A DNA stretch of 64,000 nucleotides from Patella vulgata. Its lineage: Eukaryota; Mollusca; Gastropoda; Patellidae. The number at the start of each line of letters is the position of its first letter. Position 1 is the stretch's first letter. This document shows, one piece after another, positions 12,001-27,000 of the stretch. The stretch covers positions 14,181,390-14,245,389 of the forward strand of contig NC_065882.2 of assembly GCF_932274485.2 (NCBI RefSeq), read 5' to 3'. Position numbers and translations under genes: made by a program. The notes under the pieces were generated by a model, which saw only the letters and a list, made by a program, of their open reading frames with translations, was not told the origin of the DNA and did not search any database.

Positions 12001-15000
12001 CAGAATGAAGTAATGTGAATGAAATTTTCAATATTTTGTTTTTACATTATCTTTTTGAGCTATTATAGCAAGAATGGTCAGCTCTTTATCTAAATCTTAC
12101 ATAATGTGCCTTTAAAACTGTACAGTGCTATACATTTTATCTACAATATGGTGACCATCATGTATATCAACATTATTTCATTTCCCGTCCATTCTAGGAA
12201 CTGTTCCCTAACCGGCAAGGTTATACATTGTTCAAAGAGCAACCTATACTCTTCTTTCGATATGTACAGTGTTAGAAAGCAATGTGCTACTAATCTATAG
12301 GATGATCAGCATAACATTATCACATTTTCAGACAATTTTAGGCATTGCTCCCCCCCCCACCTTTCCCCCTCACGGCCTCCCTCCCCACAAAGCAACCAAG
12401 TCGTCCAAGAGCATCCTATATAGTATGTTACAGTGCATTGTATACGCTTATATAGTCCATTATCAACGTTACAACCAATTTTAGGCATTGCCCCCCCCCC
12501 CCACCTCGACACACAACACTGTCCCACCAGCCCCCCCCCCCCCCCGCAAAGCAAAACAATGACTTTATAATAAATCCAAGGGAGTCCTATATACTTATTA
12601 TCACATTTCCACTCAATTTAAGACATTGTACCCACCTCACCCCCGTATCTCGGAAAAGCCGCCTCAAACACCCGATCACCACCCAGAATCGAAATATACG
12701 CAAAAACACTGCTCTACAAACACTTGGTCTCACAAATTCTTCTCTCGGGTAGCGATACCCACCCCCCACCCAACCCCAACCCTTGAGTAGTGCATATACC
12801 CTTTTCTACCTGTTAGATAAATGTAACAATATGGTTTGATGTGCTGTAATTATACGCGATGGATCTTACTTATAACAAGATGGCATCTCAAAAGAGTTTC
12901 CCTGTTTATTTATTTCTTTCAATGTCTTTAATCGTTGGCCCAGTCACTTTAAAGGGACCATCCCGATTTTAACAGAGTCTCAGGAATAAAATTCCGTATA
13001 CGTATAAAATTGAAGCGCCAAAAATATAGCGGAATGGTGTATTTAACTTGTCTCAAAATTTCAGCTCAAACTATTGAGTCGTTTTGGCTTGAACGTCAAA
13101 TCCGCTTATCCGGACAGTATCCCTCTTAAGATTTCGGGTCAATTTTTACGTTAGGTGACCTGATAATTTAGAGGTCTACACAGTGCACGACCCACGTGCT
13201 GTACTTGATAACGAAAGGTAAACACGTAATTTTTAGAAAATAAAAATACAGCTTGAGACACCAGTCTCCTTTTCCAGATGAGGATGACGTATCACGTATA
13301 TTGAGTTAGTTGCTTGACCCTAAGGTAGAGGATTTTAATGGCTTTTAACACAAAATTAAGCAATTTTATTCTCCAAAATATAATCGAGATTGGTCCTTTA
13401 AAGGTAACTCGAGCTACGACTCACTACTGATAAAAATCATCCAAGAACGTGCGTGGTCGTCCAAATCAAGACGGAAATGCGCTTGTATCACCGCTTCTAA
13501 AAAAAGATAACGCAAACAGAAATAAATTTTTTGCTTAAAAAAATAAAGTGGATTAGAAAGAATTGGTCTGAATTTGGGTGGAATGGAATGTTATAGATAA
13601 TAGAGTCCATGTTTAATTCACAATGAATTACAGTTTATTTTATATATTTATTATCATTTACAGATATAGAACACAACTGTTGGGTTATTAGTATGTCTTT
13701 TTTATCATTTACTTAAAGATACATTATGTAAGATTTGGATAAAGAGCTAGCCATTCTTGATATAATAGTTCGAAAATAGATAATGTAAAATGAATAATTT
13801 GAAAATTTTTATTCAAATTACTCTATTGCGAGCGGTAGTATTTTCCTGTAGGATATACTTAGCCTCGTTCATCGAGTCGCTTCATTACAAATAGCGCTCG
13901 AAAGCATTCTGGCACGCGATTGGTGTGCCAATTTTAGAATTTTCACTTTGTCTTAAATATTGGATACCAGAAACCCATATTTTCACTGTAAAATAACAAC
14001 ATCAATGCCAAGACCCCTGGTTACTGAGCCAGCGTGGGAGCCACAGTGGCCCAGTGAGTAAAACTTTGGCTCGCTAACCTGGAGGTCCCGTGTTCGATCC
14101 CTGCATTGGCCGAGAAAGTTCAACGGAATTTTCCAGCGTGGTTCCTCTCTGTCAGTGGCGCAGGACCGGGGCGAAAAACTGAGGTTCCTTGTACACATTG
14201 CCGTGCACGTTAAAGATCCCTTGACAGTTGGAAGTTGATATAAGGGTAAGCCGTAGCGCCGCTGCCCTGGCCAAATTTCATTCATAGCACACTGCATGGC
14301 GAATGCCCGTCGTCATTACCCAAGTCAGAGCAGAAAAATAGAACGTTAAACCCCATTTTATTTTTTAATATTCAACACAGTACTTATATGTCTGTTATAG
14401 TCTGTATTGTAATCTGTTTCACTCTACACATTTCGGGAATTTACACCGAAAAGGAAAGCGTAAGCACACCCTGTCCCTTACACGATAACCGCCACTACAC
14501 TTACAACTAAATAGAACGATAGTCTGCCCCTGGATTTCAGACGACGATGCTACATTTTATTTTTTGAGAGACGCTGTGACCCATTGGGTAAGGAATGGCT
14601 CGCTAATGGTTCAGGACGGGGGGTCTGGCAAGCAACAACGTTTAGTTGTTCGGGTGGGACTAAAAACGTTGGAATCCTAAACATGAGTAGGCCGTATCGT
14701 CGCTCTCTCAGATAAAAATTTCTATGAATTCGGCGATGACTCACTAACCAGGACGTCCATGGTCCCTCGGGATGTTCCAACCTGGTATCCTCTAGTCGTT
14801 TGGGTGGGACAAAAAAACTCCAGAAAAGTAAGACGCAAAACCCACATTTCATTTCCTTTCATTTTATTTCAAGTTGGCTGTTCGTGTTACCAATTTACAT
14901 GGCTTTATTGGTGTACACGATCAGGAAGGAATGTATGTTATTCGTTTCGTTGTATTTCCTGGCTTTGATTATGACGCAGCTGATAAGTTTATCGTTTGTT

Positions 15001-18000
15001 GTTATATATAACACGGAAGGTATTTTTATGATTTAGTGAAAGGGGACCATGTCGGAGTATACCAGTCCTTTACATGCTGCATGGTCTTAATGGATTGTCA
15101 CGGAGGTTTTAATATTATGTTAGATATTTCATCCCAACAATAAGAGATCTTATCACCTTAAAATAGAGACCATGACGTATCCAATAACAGACCTTATTAC
15201 CTTTAAATAGAGACCATGGCGCCTCCAATAACAGACCTTATTACCTATAAATAGAGACCATGACGCCTCCAATAACAGGCCCTATCACATTTAAATAGAG
15301 ACCATGACGCCCCCAATAACAGAAATGAACTGGGGGTTTAACGCCCTACTGTTCTGCTCCGACTGGGCTAATGAAAACGGACGTACGCCATAAAGTGTGT
15401 TATGAGGGAAACTTTGTCTGGACAGCGGTGCTACGCCCTACTCTTATATCGAATTCCAACTACCAATAGATCTCTTACATGCACGCCAATGTGTACATGG
15501 AACCTCGGTTTTTTGTCCTATCCGAACGACTAAAGTGCTCTTCTTGTTACGCCTTCCGTCCTATCTAAAATTAGATAAACCACAATAATTTGCTGGTCAA
15601 TCACAACTGAGATAATAGTCTTCCAGACTCTCAATATATACAGCTATGGCTTTACCCACGAAACTCGTATTATTCATGATCGCGATGATCGTCGTCAACA
15701 AAAGAAAATCTCTGATGTTTAAAGATTTCAACATCAGAGTTTCACATCTTGATTGAATAGGGAATAACACGATATATTATACCACGCATCAAATACAACC
15801 TTTTATGTTACAAATGGAGTTGGGTGGTAAATATTGTCGGATCAAAGAAAGTCGTCGCCGAACTTTCTGTCAATTAGGTTTTAAAACAAGATTCATAAAG
15901 GTGGACATTTCCCCCTAGTATTATTCAACCTTCCTCAAGACCTTCTCGCAATATTTACGGAACCACAATAGAGTTGATTCGATGGTGAACTGGGCTGGCG
16001 AAGGTCGGTCATTTCTACTATTTCTCAATACAAAGTAAATATAGACGAAAGCTGAATAACTCGACTTTAAACAGAACATAAGGCCGAGGTAAATAACCGT
16101 TTGATTTTCTATAGATCTCTTCAATGCGTATTATGTTGAATAGTGAATGAATTGGGGGCTCACTAGCTAGGTGGTCGTGGGTTCGATCCCGGCGTTGTCC
16201 AGAAGGGTACTCGAGATTTTCCAGACTGGTTTCACCATGTCAGTGTGCAGAGTGGTGGGCCTGTCTAGTCGTTACGATGGAATGTAATACCGAGGCACAC
16301 TTGACAATTGGAATGCGATGAAGAGTTGGCGGAAACGCTACTATCCAGGCGCATGTCCGTTTTCATTAGCCCAGAACACCCAGACGCTAAATCCCGTTTC
16401 ATGAAAGAAAGAATGGGGTCTGTTTTTCAGCCACCTCCAATCACTGCGCTGACAAAACACGTGTCTCTCTGTTTTACTAATAAAGGGAGAGAGATAGACA
16501 AATAGTGTTTAACGTTCGCTCGACACAAACGAGGTCATTTCGGGACTAATATATGGTTCAATTTGATTTCATTAAATCGCTTGCGCGTAGGGGTCTGTAG
16601 CAGTGGGAGGAAACCGGAGGACCCGCAGAAAACCCACAGGGTTGGACACTTACAGCCGGGAAATCGAAACCAACTACAGAACTTATGATACAGCGCACAC
16701 GTGCTAAGCATTCAGCCATACAACCCCCGCTTGCACGTAGGGGTCTTTAGCTGTGAGGGGAATCCGGCGGACCCGGAGAAACTCACGAGGTTGGACAGGC
16801 GACCTTACAAGCGGGGAATCGACAGACTGCGTAACGGATGAATGCAGGGTCCCATATATTATAAAAGGGGGATCAAAGTTTTAAAAAGTTCACATAGCCC
16901 AATATTAAAATACTTGTTTTTTTGCTAATTCATGCACCTACGTAGATGTCACACTCCCTTTAATTTCAGTGTTAAAATAGTGAAGATGATACTCAGCTCA
17001 AATCGCTAACCTTAAAAACTCATCTATCTTCTATACTAATATTTGTGACTGCCGTGGGTCTGTCTGTATGGCTGTCTGTTCAGGGTTGGCGGCTACACTA
17101 GGGCTGTCCCCGACACTGAAATTTTGTAGGTAGCTCGGACCAAGGAGTAACATAGGCTAGGTGGGATTGGCCTACCGCTTCCGGTTTCTGAGTTATGGGC
17201 ACAATCCGGGAAGCACCAGGTTATCCGCTAGTCTTCATAAACGTTGAAAACATTATTGTAGCAACTGTAAAATAGCTGAATCAAAATTGATAGCGTGAAA
17301 GTATGTTAACACGGGGCCACTTATATTTTGCTACTAGAGTAATCCGGCATTGGGCGAATTGGTAAAATGGTACTAGCGTAGTGAAGAAACGCATGATAGA
17401 TGTTTTCTAATGAATTATCCATGTCCGATTTGCGACTAGAATTACATGAGGTTTGGTGTCCATCTTATCAGCAACAACCGGGCTAATGAGGTACATTTTG
17501 CGTGGACACTAACGTGTACACGGAACCTCGTCCAACACCAGGATCAAACCGGGACCGTCTGGTTAGCTGATCAGCAGCCGTACTCACTGAGCCACCGTGA
17601 TCCCTCGTAGGACAAGAAACGCGTTATAAATATATCGTAATACATAATCTAATGTCAGATTTACTACTAGCAACATGATAACATATAATTCAGGTCGCCT
17701 ACAAAAAAAATAAAACATATACGCACCGCCCCTTTAAGGCTTTCATTCATGTGTAGAGCTATTTAAACCATCCAATGGCTAACAAGGTGTAGTGCAAATA
17801 TTGGACTAAGAGTTATTACATGAACCGGTAGAGTAGAGAGAGATTCAATGTTTGTGATTCGTACTGAACAAAGAGTTTTAAAATGAATTAGTTAATTCTA
17901 GCACATATTCACACTGGTCGCTGTGCCGCTTCAAATTTTGATGACACCTTGATTTTGAAGTTAACATTTTAGAGTGTGGTTAGTTAGGTGGTAATTACCT

Positions 18001-21000
18001 AATTAACTCGTGAATACCGGCGGATACAGGGATTAACTTTCTATCATGGAGGACCGCTGGATATTCATAACAATTCTTTACATGCTATTGGTAAGATACT
18101 TTTTTTCTCTCTAAATGATCCAATTTTAAATGAACTCTCGTTTATCATCTGCAAATAAAATCGGGTTTATCGTCCTATTTTTCTGCAACGATTGAGCTAT
18201 TTTTTGGCATGTATTTTCGGGATTAACTGTCTATGATGAATGATCGCTGGATATTCGTGACAATTCTTTACATGCAATTGGTAAGATAATTATTTTGATT
18301 TTTTTTTTCTAAATGATCCAATTTTAAATGTAATCTCTTTTGTCGTTTACAAATAAAATGAAGTTTAACGTCCTACTTTTTTTCACCGATTGTGTAAATA
18401 AAGACGGATTTCAATACTTTTCGGGCTTGTATTCTTGGGATTAATTATCTATCATGGGCGGCCGTTTGGGAATTCATGGCAATTCTGTACATGCTATTGG
18501 CGAGACATTGTTTTTTTTTCTTCTTTTTTTAAAAAAAAAAAAAATTCTGAATGATCCAATTTTAAATATAACATCGTTTGTCATTTGTAAATGAAATGGT
18601 GAGTTTAACGTCCTACTTATCTGCACCGACGAAGCTAATAAAGACGGGTTTGTGATTTGTTTGGTAATACTTCTTGGATTGCATTCTTGGTATTAAGATT
18701 CTATGATGGACAATCGCTAGATATATTATTGGTAAAAAAACTTTTTTTTTAAATTTTTGTTTCTAAGCGATCGAATTTCTCAATGTAATCTCGTTTGTAA
18801 TTTGCAATGAAATGAAATTGGGTTTAACTTCCTGTTGTTTTTTTTTTGCACCTAATGAGATAATGAAGCGGATTGGTCATTTGCATATATTAGCAATATA
18901 TTTAGGGTTGTATTCTTGGTAATAACTCTCTATAATGGACGTCTATTGGATATTCATAACAGTTTTTTTATATGCTACATGTGAGACACTTTTTTTTTTA
19001 AAAAAATATTTTTTTCTAAACGATGTAATCTCGTTTGTCATTTTCAAATATAATCGGGTTTGACGACCTACTTTTCTTCACCGATTGAGTTAATGAAGCC
19101 GGGTTTGTTATTTAGCAAGCAATACGTTTGGGGTTGTATTCTTGGGATTAACCTTCAATCATGGACGACTGCTGGATACTAATCACAGTCCTTGTTTTAA
19201 ATGAACCAATTTTATATGTAATTGCATTTGTCATATGCTTTGTAATATTTTTGTGTTGTAAATCGTAATGACTTGAGGTTTTTAGAACAGTGCGTGATAA
19301 AATACCACTAGCTAGTATCATTTGTATCTAATCTGTTCTATATAGTTGTATTTTGCTTATTCTACACATCTCCTGAAATATCGTTGTGCTTGATAACGAT
19401 AAGAGGATACTTGTCAAAACGGCGTGCTTTTAGAATAAAACTAGCGATTGTACCCCATAAAAACATAAAAAATGTGTTCTGTTAATATCCTGAAATATCG
19501 TTTCAATACTGTTTATTGTTGTGAAGGATAATTATGATTTCTCTTTCGTTGATTTGAAAATTTTAATTAGATGATAATTTTATATATTTAAAATACATTA
19601 TGGAAGATTAGACAAAGAGCTGATAGTTCTCGCTATAATAGTTAAAACCTAGATAATGTAAAGGGAATTTGCTTAAAATTTCAGTCAAAATGATCCACCT
19701 TTGAACTGATTATTTAGCGATTGAATGTTGGGCCTAGTCTCGATCATCATTACTTAAGTCGGTACGATAAAACACACAGTCTCGATTATCCATTTTTTTT
19801 ATTTAATCTGAAGCAGCAGACCGGATTCTAATCCAGTAAATATCGCAGGCTAACGATGCCATCGGGAGTTGATTATGGTCTGGATAAGTTAATTAATGTC
19901 TAATTAATAATTTAGATAACATTTCAGGCCTAAAGAAAGACTTGCAATTGACAGATTTAGCTCTTGCACAATGTATGTTTAAATAGCATCACTGACGACT
20001 GTTCTAGGTGACGGGTAATGCTTGATTTAAATAGGTCTTCTGATCTTTTAGCGATTGTGAATAGTAACTGTTGTGATGGGTACAGTGTATGCTTAAACGT
20101 TCGGGTTTAGCTATTGTTAATGACGATCGTGGGCGTGGGACGTGGTGTACGCGTTGTCAAAATGTGAAAAGGGTGGCAATTTCTGTAAATTTACGCATAC
20201 TGAGAGCTTAGTTGCGTTTCCCGCATTTCACAGCGAACTCACCACGCGCTTTGGCAAGCGCGTATCGAGGTCTTCGTTATGAGTGAAGGAGGATTTCGAA
20301 TTTTGTGCGTTTAGCTGTTGTGAATGACGATTGTTGTGCTGAATGAAAAGTTCAGTTAGTTAAGAATGTCTTATTGTACTGATTGTTTATTAAAAATAAC
20401 AGTTCTAGCGATTATTGATTTGGTTTTCAAATTTATAATTTTCTTTTTGTTTTCTGTTTCCTTATTGATTTATACTTATATTTGATTTTCTTATGCTTAT
20501 CTATTCTTCTCATGTAGCGTGGTTTCGACTCGCCGCTTGTACGTGACAAGGAGTAGAGCGCCTGTCCAACTCCGTGGGGTTTCTCCGGGTCCCCCGATTT
20601 CCTCCCACTGCTAAAGACATCTACGCGCAAGCGAATTATCGAAATAAAATTTATCTACATCCGAAGTCCCGTGTAGGCATTAAAGAACTCTTGACAATTC
20701 GACGAAGAGTAGGCGTCAGCGCTGCTGCCGGGGCAAAATTACCTAGCAAACCGCAAGACGCATGCTCGTCGTCAGTAGCCCAGTTGCTGCAGAAAACTAG
20801 GACATAAAATTCCCATTTCATTCCAGGAATTTACAAGAGTTCATTGTCTTATTTTTATAACCAACGGACGAGGTTTTAGCGATATTGATGACAATATTAC
20901 CATCATTTCATCTACAACTTTTAACTTCTGAGAAACCGGATATCACATTAAAAGAAATCTTTCTAGACCTTTAGTTTTAGAGAGCTAGTTATCAACCGCG

Positions 21001-24000
21001 TATTTATATAACCGGCAAACTTTTGGGGTTTTTTTTTTGTCGATAAAAACCCGTTGTCAATATTTTACTGGCAATGTTTAAAATGTCCTCGGTATGTTTG
21101 TATTGGGCTTTTATTTTACAGAATGTATTCGTATATTTTGTTTTATGAACCGATTAGAGGAGCTTTTCGGTGCATTAGTTGTTGGTTTTAAAACAAGCTA
21201 TTCTTTAAATTCGTTTCATGTAAATTAGAGTTTTAAAAGTAACAGTAACACAAAGTAAAACTAAAAAAATGGAATAACTCACCAGACGAAATATCGTAGC
21301 GTAGGCGTCAAGTTTCATATAAAGCCAGAAGTTTGATGAAATCTCTTTTGTAAAAATTCTGGATTAAAGAATTTTGTGTTCTGTTCATATTTCAAAATTA
21401 AAAAGTAAACAGAATCTGATACGTCTGCCGCCCAAAATTCTGTTTCTAATTTAAACCTTGGTTGGTATCAACATTATAATTACAGCATTTCCCACCTCGA
21501 TCTTTTCAAATATATAAACTTTTAGCTAGATAAGCCCTCCCTCGGTTTGTGTTAAATATCCTTCTATTTTAAAGGTTATTGCGCTTTAAGCCGAGTTCAC
21601 AACACGCCGTAAGTGTTTTGACACGCACGGGTCGCAGGGTTTGGTTACTTGGTAGCTCGCAGACCAGCCGCAAGGAACCTGGTGAACATTTTGTTTGTGT
21701 AGTACCAAAAGTCTCTACGGCCAGTCTGCGATCTTCTATGGTGCCAAACGCACGCAAGTGGCACGTAAGTCTCACGTGCGGGTTTACTAAAAGTAGCGTT
21801 GATCACGTGGCTAAGTGGGTAAGACGATGGCTCGCTATCCTGGAGGTCGGGTGTTCGATCCCTGCATTGGCCGAGAAAGTTCATTCTGATTTTCCGGCGT
21901 GGTTCCCCCTTGTCTGTGTTGCAGGACGGAGGGCCTGACAAGGACAGCTGTCTAGTCCTTCAGATGAGACGAAAAACCGAGGTCCCGTGTATATATTGGA
22001 ATGCAGGTAAAAGATCCCCTGGCAATTGGAATTCGATATAAGAGTAGGCGATAGTGCCGCTGCCCGGGCAAAATTTCCCTCATAGCACACTGTATGGCGT
22101 ATGCCCGTCTTCATTAGCCCAGTATAGGAGCAGAACAGTAAGACGTTAAACCCCATTTCATTTCATTTCATTTACTAAAAGTAGCACATTGTGAACTAGA
22201 CTTTTAGACGATGTCATGACCGAAATAATCTATGTATACCTTTATCCACTGCAGCATTCCCCACCTCACCCCCACCCCCCACACCCGCCTCCCCCTTTGC
22301 TATCACTGACGTGTTTTAATACATAACCGTTTATTGCTATCACAAACATGTTTTAGTATGTAACCGTTTATTGCTATGACATATGTGTTTTAATATATAA
22401 CCGTTTATTGCTATCACAAACGTGTTAGATTAAAATTAAAGCAAATTCACAGCGTTAATAAAAGAAAGGATAAAGGCTGACCCTGTGATCTGATCTCAAA
22501 AGAAATAAAATGTGATACGTTATTAGTTAAATGTTGATTTTAGAACCCCACATTATCTGATAACAAGTGAATTATCTGTTTTGTTGTTAATACAAGGCTT
22601 ACTTTGTCGGGATTTATAATTCGCCATTTAGAGTTTGCAATGCGAATAAATGAAACAAAATGAGGTTGGGTATAACATCCTAATTTGCTGCACCAATCGC
22701 GTCAATACAGTGTTCTATGAGGGACCTTTTGCTGGACAGCGGCATTTTCGTGTGCTATTCATCGAATTTCAATTTCTAGGATTCTTTTACGTGCACGCCG
22801 ACGAGTACCCGGGTGTATCCTCAATCACTATAACAAAGGAACACTACGTTTGAAAATCCCAAGGGCACTTTCTCTGCCAGAACAGAAATGAATACTCACT
22901 GAGCCACCGTGGTTCCCATATTTCTAGAGCACACTTTTAATTTATTTTTGAAGTTCACATAGTTTCTGTATTGACAGTGTCATTGAGTCAACTGGCGTGG
23001 TTTCGAATCCCCGGCTGTACGTGACAAGGAGTAGGGTCGCCTGTCCAACTTCGTGGGTTTTCTCCGGGTCCTCCGGTTTCCTCCCACTGCTAAAGACCCC
23101 TACGAGCAAGCGAATTATTGAAATAAAATTAAAACCATATGTTAGTCCCGAAATGACCTAGTTTGTATCGAGTGGACGTTAAACCCCATTTCTCTCTCTC
23201 TCTCTCTCTGTATTGACATAACATTTTGTCTTTGTATTGACTACAATTTCAACACTCAGTATATGAAATCACGTGACAAGTGTTCTAAGTTCTCCAATCT
23301 TTTGACTTTAGTTTTTATGAGGCAATGAGTAAACAAACCGTAGACCGTCAATACTTGAATTCAACCTAATCGTAGTTCATATTAATAATATTACACGATA
23401 CTTTATTTCTGTCAAACTTCTATAATGTAAATACACTTGAATATTGTCAAAAAGCCTTTAAAACTGTTCACTTTACTAATAGTTGGTGCATGAACTTTAC
23501 ATAACAACACGTTTAAAGCGACACTCCTCACCCCCAAGTGACCGGCCTTTTGATCTGCGGCATTTGATTGCTATTGGTCAGGTCCTGGGATCTGCGACAC
23601 CGTATAGCGCAGTGGTCGCTTGAGAATACACCTTAATAGTGGCTACTTTACTAACAGTTGGTGCATGAACCTTACATAACAACACATTTAAAGCGACTCT
23701 CCTCACCCCAATTGACCGACCTTTTGATCAGCGGTATTTGATCGCATGCGTTCAGTCCTTTGGATCAGTGGCACATAGCGCCAATGTCCCTTTCGGTCAA
23801 TCTAATTAAAATATAGATCTATATTTCGTTTCGTTTTTTATACTTTCGATGGCCTACAGTACATGTGGATCTAACAAGTTATAGTGGGAGTGCACGTTCT
23901 ATCCAAGCAATCGTCATTTGACCGGATTACGTCAGTCATTCGATTAACCAATTATCGACCGCCATGTATTTTTAATCTACTTTTGCTTTGTTTTGATTTC

Positions 24001-27000
24001 TATTGCCGCTAATGTCTACCCACAGTTCCGCGCAAAAAAGGTCAAACGCTTGATTCGACAGACCATTTGATTGGCTGACCCCTCATTTCAAGCAGAACAC
24101 GAGTTAAATAACAACGCTTCCAGATCCAAGTGTAGTAAAGACAAGTAAAATCGAAATTTTGAACTATAAAAACGAAACGAAATTTGATCTGTGTTTTAAT
24201 GAGATTGCCTTTCGGTCGACCCATTGGATTTTTGACACTTTACATCCCGGCGCTTGGATCTACTATACTGTACAGCACACCGACGACTTCTCCGGTCAAG
24301 CCCTTGGATCTACTGCACTGTACGGAACAGTGATGACTTCTCCGGTCAGGCATTTGGATCTACTACAGTGTACAGCACAGTGAAAACTTCTCCAATCAGG
24401 CCCTTGGATGATCTAGTACACTGTACAGCGCATTGGTGACTTCTCTGGTCAGGCCCATGGATCTACTGCACTGTACGACGCAGTGATGACTTCTCCGGTC
24501 AGGCCCTTGGATCTACTACACAGCGCAATGATGACTTCTCCAGTCAGGCCATTGGATCTACTACATTGTACAGTGCAGTGATGACTTCTCCGGTCAGGTC
24601 ATTGGATCTATTACACTGTACAGCGCAGTGGACGCTGCCGGTCAGGAGTTTTGATCTACAACATTGTACAGCGCAGCGAACGCTGCCGGTCAGGAGCTTT
24701 GATCTGCGACACGTACTGCGCTGTTGGCTATTTGAGTAGGTATCATGGATCTGCGACTTTGTTTTAGCACAGTTGACGCTTCCGGTTCCACACTTGATCA
24801 TCGATACAGAACAGCGCTGAGAACGGTTCCTTCCTGTCGGACCCTGTATTCGAGACAGCGTACAGCAAAGTCAGTACTTGGCTCTTCAGATCCAATACTG
24901 TACATAGCCATATTTAGACTAAGTATTGTTATTTTGTATTTTTATGAGTACGTGTTCAATACAAGAGTCAAATTATGTGCCTACGTTTATCTGAATTTCA
25001 ACTTCCAGGGTTGTATTTTCGTACATAAAAGAATTTGTGCAATTCATACCATCCAATGGCCCCCAAAATATAATTCTATTAGCTCACCATCATGGCCTGT
25101 AATACAATGAACAAAAAATTCAATGCTATAGTCAGACTGGGAGAGAGAAACAACCAACAAAAACAACTTCGAGTGACAATCGTATTTATTCAAGCAATTA
25201 CAGCACATATAGTATATTCAAAAGCATGCGCACAAAATCAACCAATCCGAACACAATGTATTCGAGTCTCACCAGTTCGTACTACAAACGCAAAGTCCCG
25301 AACGAGTTGGTACCAAAGAAACGTTTCGTCCATTTGTTGTTGTTATTGTGTCTGACAGGTTTACCAACACTAACTAATATACAACACAGGACAATGTTCA
25401 ATGGTTCACATTTCAAAGCACATAGACAAGACCTACTTTCTCAATTGACATTTCATAATCGTTTATGAACAATTCTTCGGCATACTTTCTATTGTTAAAT
25501 GATTTTATGGACTTCTGACATTCTTTCCCATTCTTCTTTTCCGTGAAAAATTTCATTTACATCAGAATACGTAATGTATTCAGTTTGTTCAACCATTCAT
25601 GAGAGATCTTTTCTTGTACTTGTTTATTACGTTTAGATGTCTCTTTGACTTTTTCCAAGCCGATTGCATTCAAAGTAATACCTATACATGAATTTGGTTT
25701 GGTTCGGTAGGACGAAGCAGTTTTGCACGTTTGGACAGTTTCGTTGAAAGGGAGTTTTCTGTATTCAAGTTTCTGTGCTTTATGATGAAATTGAAATCGG
25801 ATGGGGATTAACGTCCTGCACCAACCAGGATAATGAAGACGAATTCCAACCTTCAGGGGGTGGAGGGGAATCTTTTACGTACACACCAACGTGTACACGG
25901 GACCTCGGTTTCTCTTCTCATGCGAACTACTAGATGCCGTTCCTTGCTTGGCAAGGCCAACACCGGGATCGAACCTAGGGCCTCTTGGATTATCAGCCAG
26001 CGCCTTACTCACTGAGCCACCATTGCTGCGATGTATAATATACCTTTAAACAAGACCTCTTTACACTTTCATCAAATAGTATATTAACCTTTTTTTATGT
26101 ACTCGGCCTTGAATGTCTCTTTGATGGTATAACACAAGTCTTGTATTTATGTCGAAGTTCGCTATATTGTGCGCTAGTCATATCACGCCATTACTCTATT
26201 TCATTAACGACCCGACATTAAATATAATATTGTAAAAAGGAAGAGCTCTGAAGTTAAAGCCTCGTCAGCCCCACTGGCTATTTGTCCCTTACTGGGTAGA
26301 CGGACATTTCGGTCATTGGGGTTCAGGTGTCAGAGAGAGAGACAGGGGGGGGGGGGGTAAACGTCCACTCGACACAAACTGGGTCATTTCGGGACTAACA
26401 CATGGTTCAATTTTATTTCAATAATTCGCTTGCGCCTGGGGGTCTTTAGCAGTGGGAGGAATGTGGAGGACCCGGAAAAAAACCCACGAGGTTGGGCAGA
26501 CGACCCTACTCCTTGTCAAGTACAACTTGGAAATCGAAACCACGGCTTTTGACTCAATGATAGACCTTATGATACAGCGTGCACATGCTTACCATTCGGC
26601 CACTCAACCCCTCTTTCAGGTCACAGAGGTTAAATACACGTTTACTGGGAGTTAGGGTTAAAAACGGCGGTCGAAACGTCTAACATCGGCAAAAAGGTTT
26701 GAAGCCGTTTCTAATGATTCGCCGCGATTCGGGTGGTGGACCGGAATTAGAATTAGAAACATTCCAATTGTTGTAAAGTACTCACGCGTTTTTGGACCCA
26801 CCGCGTCTAGTCATTGGGATTGGACGAAAAGCCAAGATTTCGTGCACACATTGACATTAAACGTAAAAGAACCCTTGTCAGTTGGAATTCAACAACAAAT
26901 AGAAGGAAACCCCGTTGTCTGAATAAGATTTACCTTCATCGCACATTGCATGACGTAAGTCCGTCTACACTGATCTGTTAAAGTAGGACACCTATTTTAT

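Noticed and set aside
25092-25690. Short frames on both strands, including KETSKRNKQVQEKISHEWLN
   Set aside because: Suggestive of a coding remnant, but no family is recognised and no frame is longer than about 90 codons.
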